64,000 bases of DNA. It comes from Candidatus Altimarinota bacterium (lineage in GTDB: Bacteria; Patescibacteriota; Gracilibacteria; BD1-5; UBA2023). Shown in pieces: positions 19,150-27,968 of this stretch. The stretch covers positions 124,001 to 188,000 of the forward strand of contig JAQTON010000002.1 of NCBI GenBank assembly GCA_028713325.1, given 5' to 3'. A program made the position numbers and the translations under genes. The first letter of the stretch is position 1. Each line of letters opens with the position of its first letter. The notes beneath the pieces are model-generated. The model was not told where the DNA came from. It did no database searches and saw only the letters and a program-made list of their open reading frames with translations.

Positions 19150-19236
19150 ACCAAAAAATAAACTCCGCTGATTTTTCACAAAGAGACCAATCTCTTTGTA
19201 TGGAGACTGATCTCTTTGTGGTGGAGTTTTTCTAAA
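19150..19236 (-). terminator. Nested hairpin terminator after fiber gene 3
   Basis: AAACTCC and GGAGTTTTT enclose two inner hairpins built from repeated ACAAAGAGA and TCTCTTTGT units. It lies between fiber gene 3 and the toxin-antitoxin-like pair. The rest of 19099-19335 shows no convincing gene. Confidence 0.6.
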
Positions 19237-19335
19237 ATCCCGCTATCTTCGCTTGTTGTTTGATTTCATCGTCAGAAAGAAGACAAAGTGTATATTTTAT
19301 ATCATCTATAAATCAAGAAAGTTTATATAAAATAT

Positions 19336-20385
19336 TTATGGATTTTCATCGGTGAATACTTGAGGTCCCATGATGGTTATAAAACAATTCATTCATCCCC
19401 CATAATTTCCTGCTGTCTTTACGAGTCGGAGAGTCCCATTTGATGGTCTGGATACTACCCATCCACCCACTGTCGGAGTACTGATATTAAGCTGATCCCA
19501 TTGTGAAAGCCCCATGTAACTATCGCCCGTAATGGTTGTCTCCAGTAATGCTACATATTCACTCGTCCAATGGGAACAATTTGCCCATATTTTTAGAGGG
19601 ATAGAAGCAGTCCAAACAAAATCATAAGATAAAGATGCATTACCCATAAGATTCGGACTTCTCGACCATATACCTACACCATTGAGAATGGTATTTCCAC
19701 CTCTTACATCAAGTTTTGCCACTGGATTTGTTGTCCCAATACCGACATTTCCACCATTTGGCTGAAAGGATATAGGGTATGTGAGAGAAAGGTTTGCTAT
19801 ATTTGTACCCTGAAACCAAAGTGCAAAAGGGGAGGATTGTAATTTTCCCATGTCAAGTATATTATTTGCAAGCCCCTGTATTCGAAATATACCATTTTGG
19901 GTTGTACCGGAAGTAGCTGGTGTGCCATCTGTACCTGAAATAGTGAGTTTCGATCCTGGACTCGCCGTCCCGATCCCCACATTTCCTCCGCTTGCAAATG
20001 TCACACGATTAGCACCATTCCAGAAACGAAGTTCTTCGGTTGTTTTGTCATGATATATTCCCCATGGAGTCTTGTCTTCAGATCCCATCTGGAGTTCTGC
20101 ATTTCCAGAGATGGAACCTACTTTCACTTTTCCTCCCGAATATCCGATTCCTCCCGTTACACTATTCCAGAGATTTCCTCATCCGGAAACAAGAGAATCG
20201 ACTCGAGTATTGAGATCATCCATATTTAATATCATCGCATTCCAGATACCTATAGTAAGAGGTTGTCCTCCGGTTGCTGGAGTCATCGTTGAATATGCAC
20301 CATACCCGACTGAAAGTATGATGAGTGTTCCGAAGAATACGAGAGCGGAATAGAGAGACTTTTTCCAGAAAGAAAGGATTTTCAT
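19336..20385 (-). CDS. Fiber-like surface protein 3 (GIGT-repeat family)
   Basis: A 349-residue paralogue starting MKILSFWKKSLYSALVFFG, chosen because it aligns with the two sister genes. A membrane/signal helix is followed by a divergent linker and repeats SGGNVGIGTASPGSKLTISG and GNVGIGTTNPVAKLDVRGGN. The N-terminal and C-terminal parts are joined across UGA (VSG-G-NLWNS, NYGG-G-MNC). The C-terminal region (IWSRSPNLMGNASLSYDFVW) is globular. It is preceded by leader copy B and rpsA. Confidence 0.72.
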
Positions 20386-20465
20386 GAGAAAAATAGTGAG
20401 AAAATAAGAAATAACTTGAAAAGTGTATCGTTTTTTTTTGCAAATCAAGTTTCGCTGAAAAACAA

Positions 20466-20497
20466 TAAAAAAGCGACTATCTTTTGATAATCGCTTG
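20466..20497 (-). terminator. Terminator or attenuator hairpin in leader copy B
   Basis: On the minus strand AAGCGATTATC-AAAA-GATAGTCGCTT is followed by TTTT. The stop codon of the small hydrophobic frame B lies inside its 3' arm. Confidence 0.7.
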
Positions 20498-20665
20498 TGT
20501 TTTGTTTCAAACAAAGGTGGAGCGATTATCCGTAGTCGCCAAACTATTTATACGTCCGTTCCCTATTTTACAAGAGTATGGAAGTGGATAACCGCTCCAT
20601 AGTGTCTTGTAAAATAAGAATAAAAAAAGAGAAACTGCTACATATAAATAATTTGGCACGCCCAT
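20477..20665 (-). CDS. Possible small hydrophobic peptide B in the leader
   Basis: A 62-residue frame (one UGA as Gly) starting MGVPNYLYVAVSLFLFLFYK, with a hydrophobic stretch at residues 6-19 and a polar tail that overlaps the conserved stems. It shares only the first seven residues and the hydrophobic character with peptide A. Confidence 0.35.
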
Positions 20666-20693
20666 TGTATTCAATTTTTTGAAAAATCCAAAA

Positions 20694-20729
20694 AATTCCC
20701 CCACTTCTTTCAAAGTAGGGGAATTTTAG
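20694..20729 (-). terminator. Intrinsic terminator of rpsA
   Basis: On the minus strand AATTCCCCTACTTT and AAGTGGGGGAATT pair and are followed by TTTTT, about 10 nt after the rpsA stop. Confidence 0.85.
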
Positions 20730-20738
20730 TTCTTGTAA

Positions 20739-21920
20739 TTATTCAGCAACCACTTCCGCAGGAGCTTCTTCTGTTTTCTTCTTCGGTGCTTTTTTCTCTT
20801 TCTTTTCTTCTGAAGGAGTCTCAGTCGCTACCACTGCTGGAGCTTCTTCGAGAGCCTTCATGGAGAGACCGATTCGTTTCGCGATTGGGTCGAAAGTGAT
20901 AATCTTCGCTTTCACGTTCTCTCCAACCTTTGCATACTCGGAAACATCTTTCACCATAGTGTGAGAAATCTCGGAGAGGTGGATGAGACCGCTGATTCCT
21001 CCGTCAAGTGCGAGGAATATTCCGAATTGAGAAATTCGCATAACCGGAGCTTCGATGATATCATTTATCTTGTATTTTTCAGCAAGAACTTGCCATGGAT
21101 TCGGTTTGAGACGTTTCATGGAGAGACTGATTTTATCATTGTCGATTCCGATAACCTGTACTTTCACCTTGTCACCAACCTTCGCAAACTTGCTTGGATC
21201 AGACACATGTCCCCAGTCGATTTCAGAAACGTGTACGAGACCTTCGAGACCATTGAAAGTGATGAAGAGACCGTAGGTAAGGATACCACTCACGGATCCG
21301 TCAACATTGTCTCCAATCTTGAGTTTCTTGAGCGATTCTCCGCGTGCTTCTTCAAGAGCTGCCTTTTCGGAGAAGATAATCTTCTTTCCGTCCTGGTCAA
21401 CATTGATAACACGAACCTTGAACGGTTTTCCCACCAATCGTCCGAGGTGTTCGAGAATCTTTTCCGGATTCGCTCCTTCTACGCGAGGGTAGTTCATAGG
21501 AGTGAGTTGAGAAACCGGGATAAATCCCTTGATTCCGTCAAGATCGATAAGAAGACCTCCCTTGTTTGCTTCATTTGGGATAACGGTAATAATTTCTTTT
21601 GTATCAAAATTTGAATGAAGTTTTGCGATAAGTTTAATCTGACTCGCTTTACGAAGAGAAAGCATGAAGAGTCCAGAGTCTTTGTCATCACCTATTACGA
21701 TAGCGTCAACGAGATCACCTGCCTTGATCATAGAGGAATCTTCCGTAGAAGAAGTCATATGAGATCCGGAGATAACACCGGTAAATTGACCGTTGAGGTC
21801 CACGAGAATCATCTTCTGGCTTGCACTGATAACCGTTCCGGATACCAACATTCCCATGTTTGGGGTATTGATTGGAGTGGAGTCTTTCAGTACTATTCCA
21901 AAGTCTTCTGTTTTAGACAT
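20739..21920 (-). CDS. rpsA: Ribosomal protein S1
   Basis: A 393-residue S1 protein that helps the 30S subunit bind mRNA. Four S1 (OB-fold) repeats are visible, for example GMLVSGTVISASQKMILVDL, GLLIDLDGIKGFIPVSQL, GLFITFNGLEGLVHVSEI and GIFLALDGGISGLIHLSEIS. The C-terminal 45 residues are a Lys/Glu/Ala-rich tail. No UGA. S1 matters in a genome with few Shine-Dalgarno sites. The 5' region to tRNA-His holds a fold-back structure (21950-22054), which may be its leader. Confidence 0.94.
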   Translation of the reverse strand: MSKTEDFGIVLKDSTPINTPNMGMLVSGTVISASQKMILVDLNGQFTGVISGSHMTSSTEDSSMIKAGDLVDAIVIGDDKDSGLFMLSLRKASQIKLIAKLHSNFDTKEIITVIPNEANKGGLLIDLDGIKGFIPVSQLTPMNYPRVEGANPEKILEHLGRLVGKPFKVRVINVDQDGKKIIFSEKAALEEARGESLKKLKIGDNVDGSVSGILTYGLFITFNGLEGLVHVSEIDWGHVSDPSKFAKVGDKVKVQVIGIDNDKISLSMKRLKPNPWQVLAEKYKINDIIEAPVMRISQFGIFLALDGGISGLIHLSEISHTMVKDVSEYAKVGENVKAKIITFDPIAKRIGLSMKALEEAPAVVATETPSEEKKEKKAPKKKTEEAPAEVVAE

Positions 21921-21949
21921 AAAAAATAAACGTTAGAAAATAAAAAATA

Positions 21950-22054
21950 ATGGGGCGAATGATGGGACTTTCCTTCGGACCGCTCTCGGCCGAAAGCCAA
22001 ATAGTTGGCTTTCTAAAATCGTATGCACGATTTTGCCTCACGTTCAAGTCCCAT
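21950..22054 (-). ncRNA. Fold-back element made of tRNA-His 3'-end copies, upstream of rpsA
   Basis: The first 21 bp (21950-21970) repeat exactly the 3' end of tRNA-His (22101-22121). At the other end, 22043-22054 is an inverted copy of part of the same T arm, so GGGACTT and AAGTCCC close a stem. Inside are three hairpins: AAAATCGT-GCAT-ACGATTTT, AAAGCC-GGCTTT and GGCCGAGAGCGGTCC. It may be a structured rpsA leader, or an insertion remnant that copied the tRNA end. Confidence 0.6.
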
Positions 22055-22101
22055 AAAGAGAAATAAACTAAGCGAGAAGAAATTCACATTATTCACAAAT
22101 A

Positions 22102-22179
22102 TGGGGCGAATGATGGGACTTGAACCCACGACATTCAGATTCACAGTCTGACGTTCTAACCAACTGAACTACATCCGCC
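22102..22179 (-). tRNA. tRNA-His (GUG)
   Basis: The cloverleaf is complete on the minus strand: acceptor GCGGATG/CATTCGC, D arm with AGTTGGT, anticodon loop CTGTGAA (anticodon GUG), T arm GTGGGTTCAAGTCCCAT. It has an encoded extra G at position -1, discriminator C73 and an encoded CCA, which together identify tRNA-His. Confidence 0.96.
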
Positions 22180-22309
22180 ATATGTTTACATCCTTCATAT
22201 GAAAAGAAACATAAAAAAGGGCTTTTTTGGAAGAAGCGGGGGCAAGTATATGGAAAAGAGATGAAAAGGCAAAAGTATTTTCGAAGTGATATCAAAAAGA
22301 GAAAAATTC

Positions 22310-22339
22310 TTGACTTTGAAGCAAAAAAGATGATATTAT
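22310..22339 (+). promoter_or_regulatory. Promoter of the Kazal-domain gene
   Basis: TTGACT (22310-22315) and TATTAT (22334-22339) are spaced by 18 bp, 42 bp before the start codon. The stretch 22180-22309 between this promoter and tRNA-His shows no gene. Confidence 0.65.
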
Positions 22340-22381
22340 GAAGGTAAAGTATCCGTTTATTTTGCGATAACCGTTTTTCCT

Positions 22382-23179
22382 ATGAAACAGAAAAAATCAG
22401 CATCAATTCCGAAGAAATCTTCCATGAGTTGGAATTCTAAAATCATCCTCTCCCTACTGGTGCTTCTCACGTTATTTTTCGTACTCTCTTGGGAAGACAA
22501 GACCCCGAAGATTACGCCGGAATGAACCAATGTGTCCGTATGTTCTTCGGAAAATTTCCCTGTTTGTGGAAAAGATGGAAAGACCTATACAAATAGCTGT
22601 ACTGCCGAGAAGATTGCAAATGTTCGCGTCGCATATGTCGGAACATGCCGAGAAGAAGAGGAAAAAGAAGAGGTAATTATACCAATCGAATCTTGATCGG
22701 ATTCAGGAAGCGAGATGGAGGATACTGAAATAGTGCCGGAGATATCAGAGCCGGTGATGGAGGTAATTCCTTCAGATGCAACCGGAGAACTCTCCAGTTT
22801 TTCCGGGACGATCGGATCCGCAAGCGGACAGATTATTCCAGTCGGTATGGAGTATTTCAATCAGACGTACCGTTATGGTTTCAGTATGCCAAAAAATAGC
22901 TATTATCAGGCATTCGGTGCACAAAACGGAGCGAATCATTCGGTCGGAATCACAACGGGAACCGGCGTGGAATCGCTCTCGGGAAGTGAAGTGCGAGTAT
23001 ATTTCTATGCAAATAAGATTGTGGAGAATCTTGCCAATGCAGAAAACGGATTCTCTCTGAATCCTGCCACATCCACTGTTTATCTGCTCTTAAACAACAA
23101 AGATTCCATTGCAATCGAATCGGATAATCCCGAAAGTGAACTCGTGCAAATGATTATCAGAACAGTCCACGGAGAATAG
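22382..23179 (+). CDS. Membrane-anchored Kazal-domain protein
   Basis: A 265-residue protein with an N-terminal anchor (ILSLLVLLTLFFVLSW, residues 22-37). Residues about 50-85 form a Kazal-type serine-protease-inhibitor motif: VCSSENFPVCGKDGKTYTNS, then C, AEKIANVRVAYVGTC, with the PVCG-DG-TY-N-C pattern. An acidic linker (REEEEKEEV) and a C-terminal beta domain of unknown type follow (GFSMPKNSYYQAFGAQNGAN). Two UGA codons are read as Gly. It may block a foreign or own envelope protease, which is inference. Confidence 0.82.
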
Positions 23180-23317
23180 TATTTCACTTTAAAAGAAAAG
23201 ATTTTTTACAAATAGAGCAAATAAAAAAATGTTTTTAACTATTTTTCTATTTGTCTTTTTTATTGTTTCTGAATACAATCCCAGAAATTCCATACCCTCA
23301 TAAAATACTATTAATTT

Positions 23318-25663
23318 ATGCTCAATCCATCCCAACAACTTGCCGTCGACCATCTGACGGGACCACTTTTGATCCTCGCCGGAGCCGGAGCAGGGAAGAC
23401 CCATACTCTGACGGAACGCATAGCGACACTTATAGAGGATCGCGGAGTGGCTCCCGAGAGCATCCTCGCGGTAACTTTTACGAATAAAGCAGCGAAAGAG
23501 ATGCGAGAGAGACTCGGAAAGAAACTCGGTCGGGATACGACGAATATGAGTCCGTATCGATCCATTGGTTTTCCTCTCGTGGGGACATTCCACTCGGTGG
23601 GGATATTTTTCCTCCGGTCTTTTATAGAGCATCTCGGATATGATCCGAAGTTTGTGATCTATGATGAGGATGATAAGCTCCGTCTCATAAAATCGCTCAT
23701 CAGAGCTCGTGACCTCGATGAAAAAGAAATCGCTCCGAGAGCGGTTATCGGAGCCATCAGTCAGGCGAAGAACCAGGGACTTTCGGCAGCGAAGTACGAC
23801 ACGATCGTGAACAGCTATTTCGGGTCGATGGTGCGGGATATCTATCTCGATTATGAGAAATCGCTTCGCGAGAATAATGCATTCGATTTCGACGATATCC
23901 TCCTTCGAACCCACGATCTTTTGCAGATTCCGGAGGTCTTGGAGAGAATCCAGAACAAGTACGAACACATATTCGTCGATGAATATCAGGATACCAACGA
24001 CATCCAGTACAAGACGATCAAGCTCCTTGCGAGCAAGCACCGGAACCTCTCGGTCGTGGGCGATGATTGGCAGGGAATCTACGGTTGGCGAGGAGCCAAC
24101 ATCAAGAATATCCTCTCGTTCCAAAAGGATTTTCCCGGAGCCGTGGTCGTGAAACTCGAACAGAACTACCGTTCCACCAAGACGATTATCTCGGGAGCCA
24201 ATGCGGTTATCAAGTGCAACAAAGAGGCACTCGACAAGACTCTCTGGACGGACAATGAACAGGGAAATAAGATATTGCTCATAGAAGCATTGAGCGAGAA
24301 ACAGGAGGCGGAACTCATCGTGAAAGAGATTAAAGATTTTAAGGGAGAAGGAATAAGAACTTCTCAAAAACGAAGTAATTTGAGTGAAAAATGAGAACCG
24401 GAGTGAACTGTACGAGATGGTACAGTGAACGAGGAAGCGGAATTTTGAATGCAAAGTACGAGTTTTTCAGAAGTTCCCGATTACAGTAAGTGGGCGATTC
24501 TGTACCGAACGAACAGCCAATCACGACTCATAGAAGAGGCACTTATCCGGGCGGGAATCCAGTACAAAATATACGGAGGACAACGCTTTTATGAACGCAA
24601 GGAAGTAAAGGATATTCTCGCTTATATGCGACTCATCTTCAATCCGCTCGATACCATGAGTCTTCGGCGTATTATCAACGTGCCGAGTCGGAAGATCGGG
24701 GAAAAGAGCGTGGAAACTTTCCTCCACTATGTGCACAATTTCCATGCCCCATTTTCAGAAGTGATTCAATGAATCGACGAGATGGACGAGCTCACTCCGC
24801 AGGCTCGTCGCGGTATCACAGGATTTGGTGCTCTCTACGCTGAATTGACGCAGTATCTCGGGGAACATTCCATAAAAGAAACGATGGAACACATCATAAA
24901 ACAAACACAATACATCGACTATCTCCGCCATGAATACGGGGAAGGGGAGAGTGAGTCCAAGGAAGAGAACTTAAAAGAGTTTGCCAACATGGCGTCGCGG
25001 TATGACGGAATGAATTCGGGAGAAGCTCTCATAATGTTTCTCGAAGACATCGCTCTTATTACCGACTCCGATCGGGACGAACCGGGACAGAATAATTTCG
25101 TTTCCATGATGACTATTCATTCTTCCAAAGGATTGGAATTTGAAAATATCATCATCGCTGGAGCGGAAGAGGGGTTATTTCCGCATTCCCGTACTCTTAT
25201 GGAACCGCGTGAAATCGAAGAAGAAAGACGGCTTATGTATGTTGCCATGACTCGTGCGAAACGCACCCTCACCATCACTCGTGCCCGCGAACGGTATACT
25301 TTCGGAAACTATTCCGCCAATCCCGCATCTCGGTTTCTAAAGGAAATCCCCGAGGAATTCATAGAACGAAAAGAAATCGAGGTGAAGAACTTTTTCGGAG
25401 GATTTGGAAGCAAGGCGTATCCGACCTTTGATATCCCATCGCACGGAACCCCCGAAAAACTCGTTGAAAAAAAGCGGTCGGTGACCTCCAATGATCCAAG
25501 CTCTTTTACGCTTGGAGAACGAATTCGTCATGTGGAATTCGGAATCGGAACGATTGTCAGCATCGCCGGTCCCATAGCGGAAATCGCTTTCTCCGGAGGA
25601 AAGGGGATCGCGAAGATGCACCTCGGAATCGCCCCCATCGAAAAAACGGCGGAAAGCACGTAA
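23318..25663 (+). CDS. uvrD: UvrD/PcrA-type DNA helicase with in-frame palindromic-element insert
   Basis: A 781-residue superfamily 1 helicase for DNA repair and replication. Motifs: Ia region MLNPSQQLAVDH, Walker A GAGAGKTHTLTERI, TFTNKAAKEMRERL, DEYQDTND (II), VGDDWQGIYGWRGA (III), LEQNYRST (IV), MTIHSSKGLEF (V) and EERRLMYVAMTRAK (VI). UGA is read as Gly in several places. Between EIKDFKGEG and KWAILYRTNSQSRLIEEAL about 40 residues (SQKRSNLSEKGEPEG and onward) come from the element at 24357-24476. This is a loop before a core strand of domain 2. The C-terminus has a small SH3-like tail (GERIRHVEFGIGTIVSI). Confidence 0.95.
24357..24476 (+). repeat. Palindromic element, copy 4 (in frame inside uvrD)
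   Basis: A 120-bp copy with complementary arms GAACTTCT and AGAAGTTC. Read in frame as SQKRSNLSEKGEPEGTVRDG and onward to TSFSEV, with three UGA codons as Gly. Same orientation as the gene and same frame as copies 2, 3 and 8. Confidence 0.88.
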
Positions 25664-25834
25664 AAGAACTCTATTTTCCGCAATAAGAGGTCGCTTTAAT
25701 TATAAAGTATATCAAGAAAGTTTTGACTTTCACCATAAAAGGATAAAATGAGAGTTCTTTATATTTTAACACTGACGGTATCCGCCAGAAAATATTGGTA
25801 CGATCTCATACTATATTTTCTAACTTTCATACCT

Positions 25835-26140
25835 ATGTTTAAGTGAAAAGTACATCTCTATAAGAATGTGAACGGAAAGGAAGAGGAGATTAAAAAGACT
25901 TTTGATAACGAAAAAGAATTCAATGTATTCCTCGACAAGAATCCGGAACTCAAAAAACTTCAAGAGTTCAAGTGGGAGTCTGTCAAATGGCCATCACTCT
26001 CCGGTTTCAAAGATTTTTTTGAGGACACGAAAAGACTCTGAGATACGAGTTTTATGAAAGAAATGGAAAAAGATTTCGAGAAAATGGAAAAAGAAATGAA
26101 ATCTCTTTTTGAGAAATCGAAAAAGCTTCTTGGGAAATAA
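25835..26140 (+). CDS. Hypothetical small charged protein
   Basis: A 101-residue protein hidden by two UGA codons (FK-G-KVHLYK and KRL-G-DTSF), ending TAA. It is highly charged with a helical C-terminus (MKEMEKDFEKMEKEMKSLFE). There is no signal or membrane segment. I do not recognise it. It lies 19 nt before the next gene and may share its operon. The stretch 25664-25834 shows no gene. Confidence 0.6.
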
Positions 26141-26159
26141 TTCTTAATTTTTTCTCTGT

Positions 26160-26450
26160 ATGAATAAAAATATCAAATCATTTCTTCAGGAGATACATGA
26201 AAAAGATGTTCAGGAACTCGCAGAAGATCATGTTCGAGATGTCATCTTCGATGAAGTAAAAAAAGAAGTAACCGTACTTATCGATAAGCGATACGCGATG
26301 AATCTTCTCCAGTCCGCTCACTATATTTCTCACTTCATCGGTGCACTCAGGAAATGTTTCGGGGAAAAAACGCACGTTGTTCTGCGTCTCGACCATCCTC
26401 ACCATGCACACGAGCGTGAAATGCTCATTCCTCTCTTTGTTCATTATTAA
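26160..26450 (+). CDS. Hypothetical protein, possibly DUF721/DciA-like
   Basis: A 96-residue cytosolic protein. The pattern DEVKKEVTVLIDKRYAMNLL and ALRKCFGEKTHVVLRLDH, an alpha-beta arrangement ending in a beta strand, recalls DciA/DUF721 or a DnaA domain I-like fold. The match is too weak to name. The end HEREMLIPLFVHY is unusual. It is 15 nt before pcm. No UGA. Confidence 0.5.
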   Translation: MNKNIKSFLQEIHEKDVQELAEDHVRDVIFDEVKKEVTVLIDKRYAMNLLQSAHYISHFIGALRKCFGEKTHVVLRLDHPHHAHEREMLIPLFVHY

Positions 26451-26465
26451 GACTGTAAAAGAGCT

Positions 26466-27083
26466 ATGGTATTTTCCAATCAAAAGCAACTGGTTCAACA
26501 TCTCATAATCTCTTGAGTCCTCAAAACCCCGGAGATTATTGTTGCGTTCAGACAGATTGATCGAGCAGATTTCGTACCGGAAAGTCATCAAAACGTAGCC
26601 TATGAAGATTACCCTCTTCCTATCGGTTTCGGACAAACCATTTCTCAACCGACGACAGTTGCTTTTATGATGGAGATTCTTGATCCAAGGCCCGGAAACA
26701 TCGTTCTTGATATCGGATCGGGTTCGGGATGGACGACTGCGATGCTTGCTTTCATAATCGGTAATACCGGGTATGTGACGGGAGTCGAAATCTTGCCGGA
26801 ACTTGTAGTATTCGGTCAGAAAAATCTTGCAAAATATTCATTTGTGAATGCAAGTATTCTTTCGACGCGGAAAGGTCTCGGCATTCCCGGAAATACCTTT
26901 GATAGAATCCTCGTCTCCGCCGGAGCGGAGAGCTTTCCAAAAGAGATTCTCAATCAGTTGAATCCATCGGGAAAGCTTGTTATCCCAGTCGGAAATTCTA
27001 TTTTTCTCTACGAAAAAGATTCTGAATGAGCGATTCGTACGAGAGAATTCCCCGGATTTGTGTTTGTGCCACTGAAAACATAA
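26466..27083 (+). CDS. pcm: Protein-L-isoaspartate O-methyltransferase
   Basis: A 205-residue SAM enzyme that repairs isoaspartyl residues in damaged proteins. Motifs: FRQIDRADFVPES, PLPIGFGQTISQPTTVAFMM, the SAM loop VLDIGSGSGWTTAML, GVEILPELV, FDRILVSAGAESFPKEI and LVIPVGNS. UGA is Gly in two places (LIIS-G-VLK and KDSE-G-AIRT). The C-terminus is short but complete (TAA). Confidence 0.9.
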
Positions 27084-27122
27084 AGACTATCCAATATTCG
27101 ACAAGAAATTCACACGTTTTTT

Positions 27123-27683
27123 TCAGAGGGGTCTCCTGTCTGTAGATGTACCTTTCTTTACTTTGGTATCGAATTCTTTTCTGTATCTTTGTGCAACAGA
27201 GAGAGCTTGTTCGATATAAATAGGATTCACTTGGTAAAAACATACGCTATCCTTATAGGAAATTACAAAGAACTCCCTATGATTTTTTATCAGAGCATCC
27301 CATAGGCTCTTGGTGGACTTGACGTGCCCAAGTGCACGAAGTTGTTTTTCAAAAGCCGAAAAAGATACGCCTACGGTGGGAGTTACTACATTGTGAGTCT
27401 TCTCTACCGGTTTGTGTTGAGAGACTTCCGTTGCGGACATTTTCAGTAACTTCTCCACTCCGTTGCTGGTTAGGGTAATAAGTCTTTTATTTCCTTCCAT
27501 TTTCTCGGAAAAATTGTTTATTCAGAGTACTTTCAAGTGTTTGGATATGGCAGCTCCGGATACTCCCAATACCGTACCAATCGTAGCGACTTGTGCGTCT
27601 TGCAAAGAGAGGAGTCGATCTTTTATGGAAAGCGGTTCTGATGTTTCATCGGGACGGATAGTTTCCTCTGTAATGATGGTCAT
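27123..27683 (-). CDS. Winged-helix transcriptional regulator
   Basis: A 186-residue DNA-binding protein. Residues about 18-70 form a helix-turn-helix of ArsR/MarR type: SIKDRLLSLQDAQVATIGTV, LGVSGAAISKHLKVLGINNF, with recognition helix AAISKHLKVL; one Gly is UGA. The wing carries KRLITLTSNGVEKLL. The C-terminal 100 residues are not recognised (VSFSAFEKQLRALGHV) and end basic. It is divergent from the CHASE-PAS-GGDEF gene, and the shared intergenic region has inverted TTATGTAAA units. Confidence 0.75.
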
Positions 27684-27693
27684 AAATGGTATT

Positions 27694-27775
27694 TTATGTA
27701 AATGAATATTCGTGAAGAAGAAATATAACTATATATGGAATATTGTCAATATATTTACGAATCCGCTTTACATAA
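27694..27775. promoter_or_regulatory. Possible operator region between the regulator and the cyclase gene
   Basis: TTATGTAAA (27694-27702) is inverted as TTTACATAA (27767-27775), and between them is the near-palindrome GAATATTGTCAATATAT. A -10 like TATAAT sits at 27952-27957, only 12 nt before the cyclase start. An autoregulatory site of the winged-helix protein is possible. The rest of the 285-bp gap shows no convincing gene. Confidence 0.35.
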
Positions 27776-27968
27776 GAGAGAGTATTTCATCCAAATGGGG
27801 AGTCGATTTCAAATTATAAATTGCCTTTTCTATTATTTTACTTATATTATAGGAAGTTCTTACTGTTTTCCTGTTTATTGGCAATCAGCATACAGAAAGA
27901 TTGGGAGAAAAAAGAGAGAAAAAATTTCCTGAAAACGGAAAGGTACAGCGTTATAATCCTTATTCGAT

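Larger units (their letters stand above)
20420..20665 (-). ncRNA. Structured leader RNA, copy B (upstream of fiber gene 3)
   Basis: Same architecture as copy A: AATACAATGGGCGTGCCAAA, stem GGAGCGGTTATCC (20598-20586) with GGATAATCGCTCC (20531-20519), TAGTTTGGCGACTA, and a terminator (20497-20466). Within the terminator GATAGTCGC can also pair with GGCGACTA upstream, so several exclusive folds are possible. The stems carry changes between copies that keep pairing. Confidence 0.6.

Noticed and set aside
19241-19335. Short frame ending LSDDEIKQQAKIAGF after fiber gene 3
   Set aside because: It has no start and lies in another frame just after the fiber gene stop. It could be a remnant, but the evidence is too thin to list.
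21950-22054. A second tRNA gene next to tRNA-His
   Set aside because: Only the 3' end matches. There is no anticodon arm or acceptor partner, and the interior folds into other hairpins.
23189-24454. A 421-residue minus-strand open frame
   Set aside because: It is antisense to uvrD, whose helicase motifs are clear. The minus product looks like a composition artefact.
27735-27932. A 65-residue plus-strand frame in the gap before the cyclase gene
   Set aside because: The composition is aromatic-rich and AT-driven with no hydrophobic pattern of a real membrane protein. It overlaps a likely operator region.
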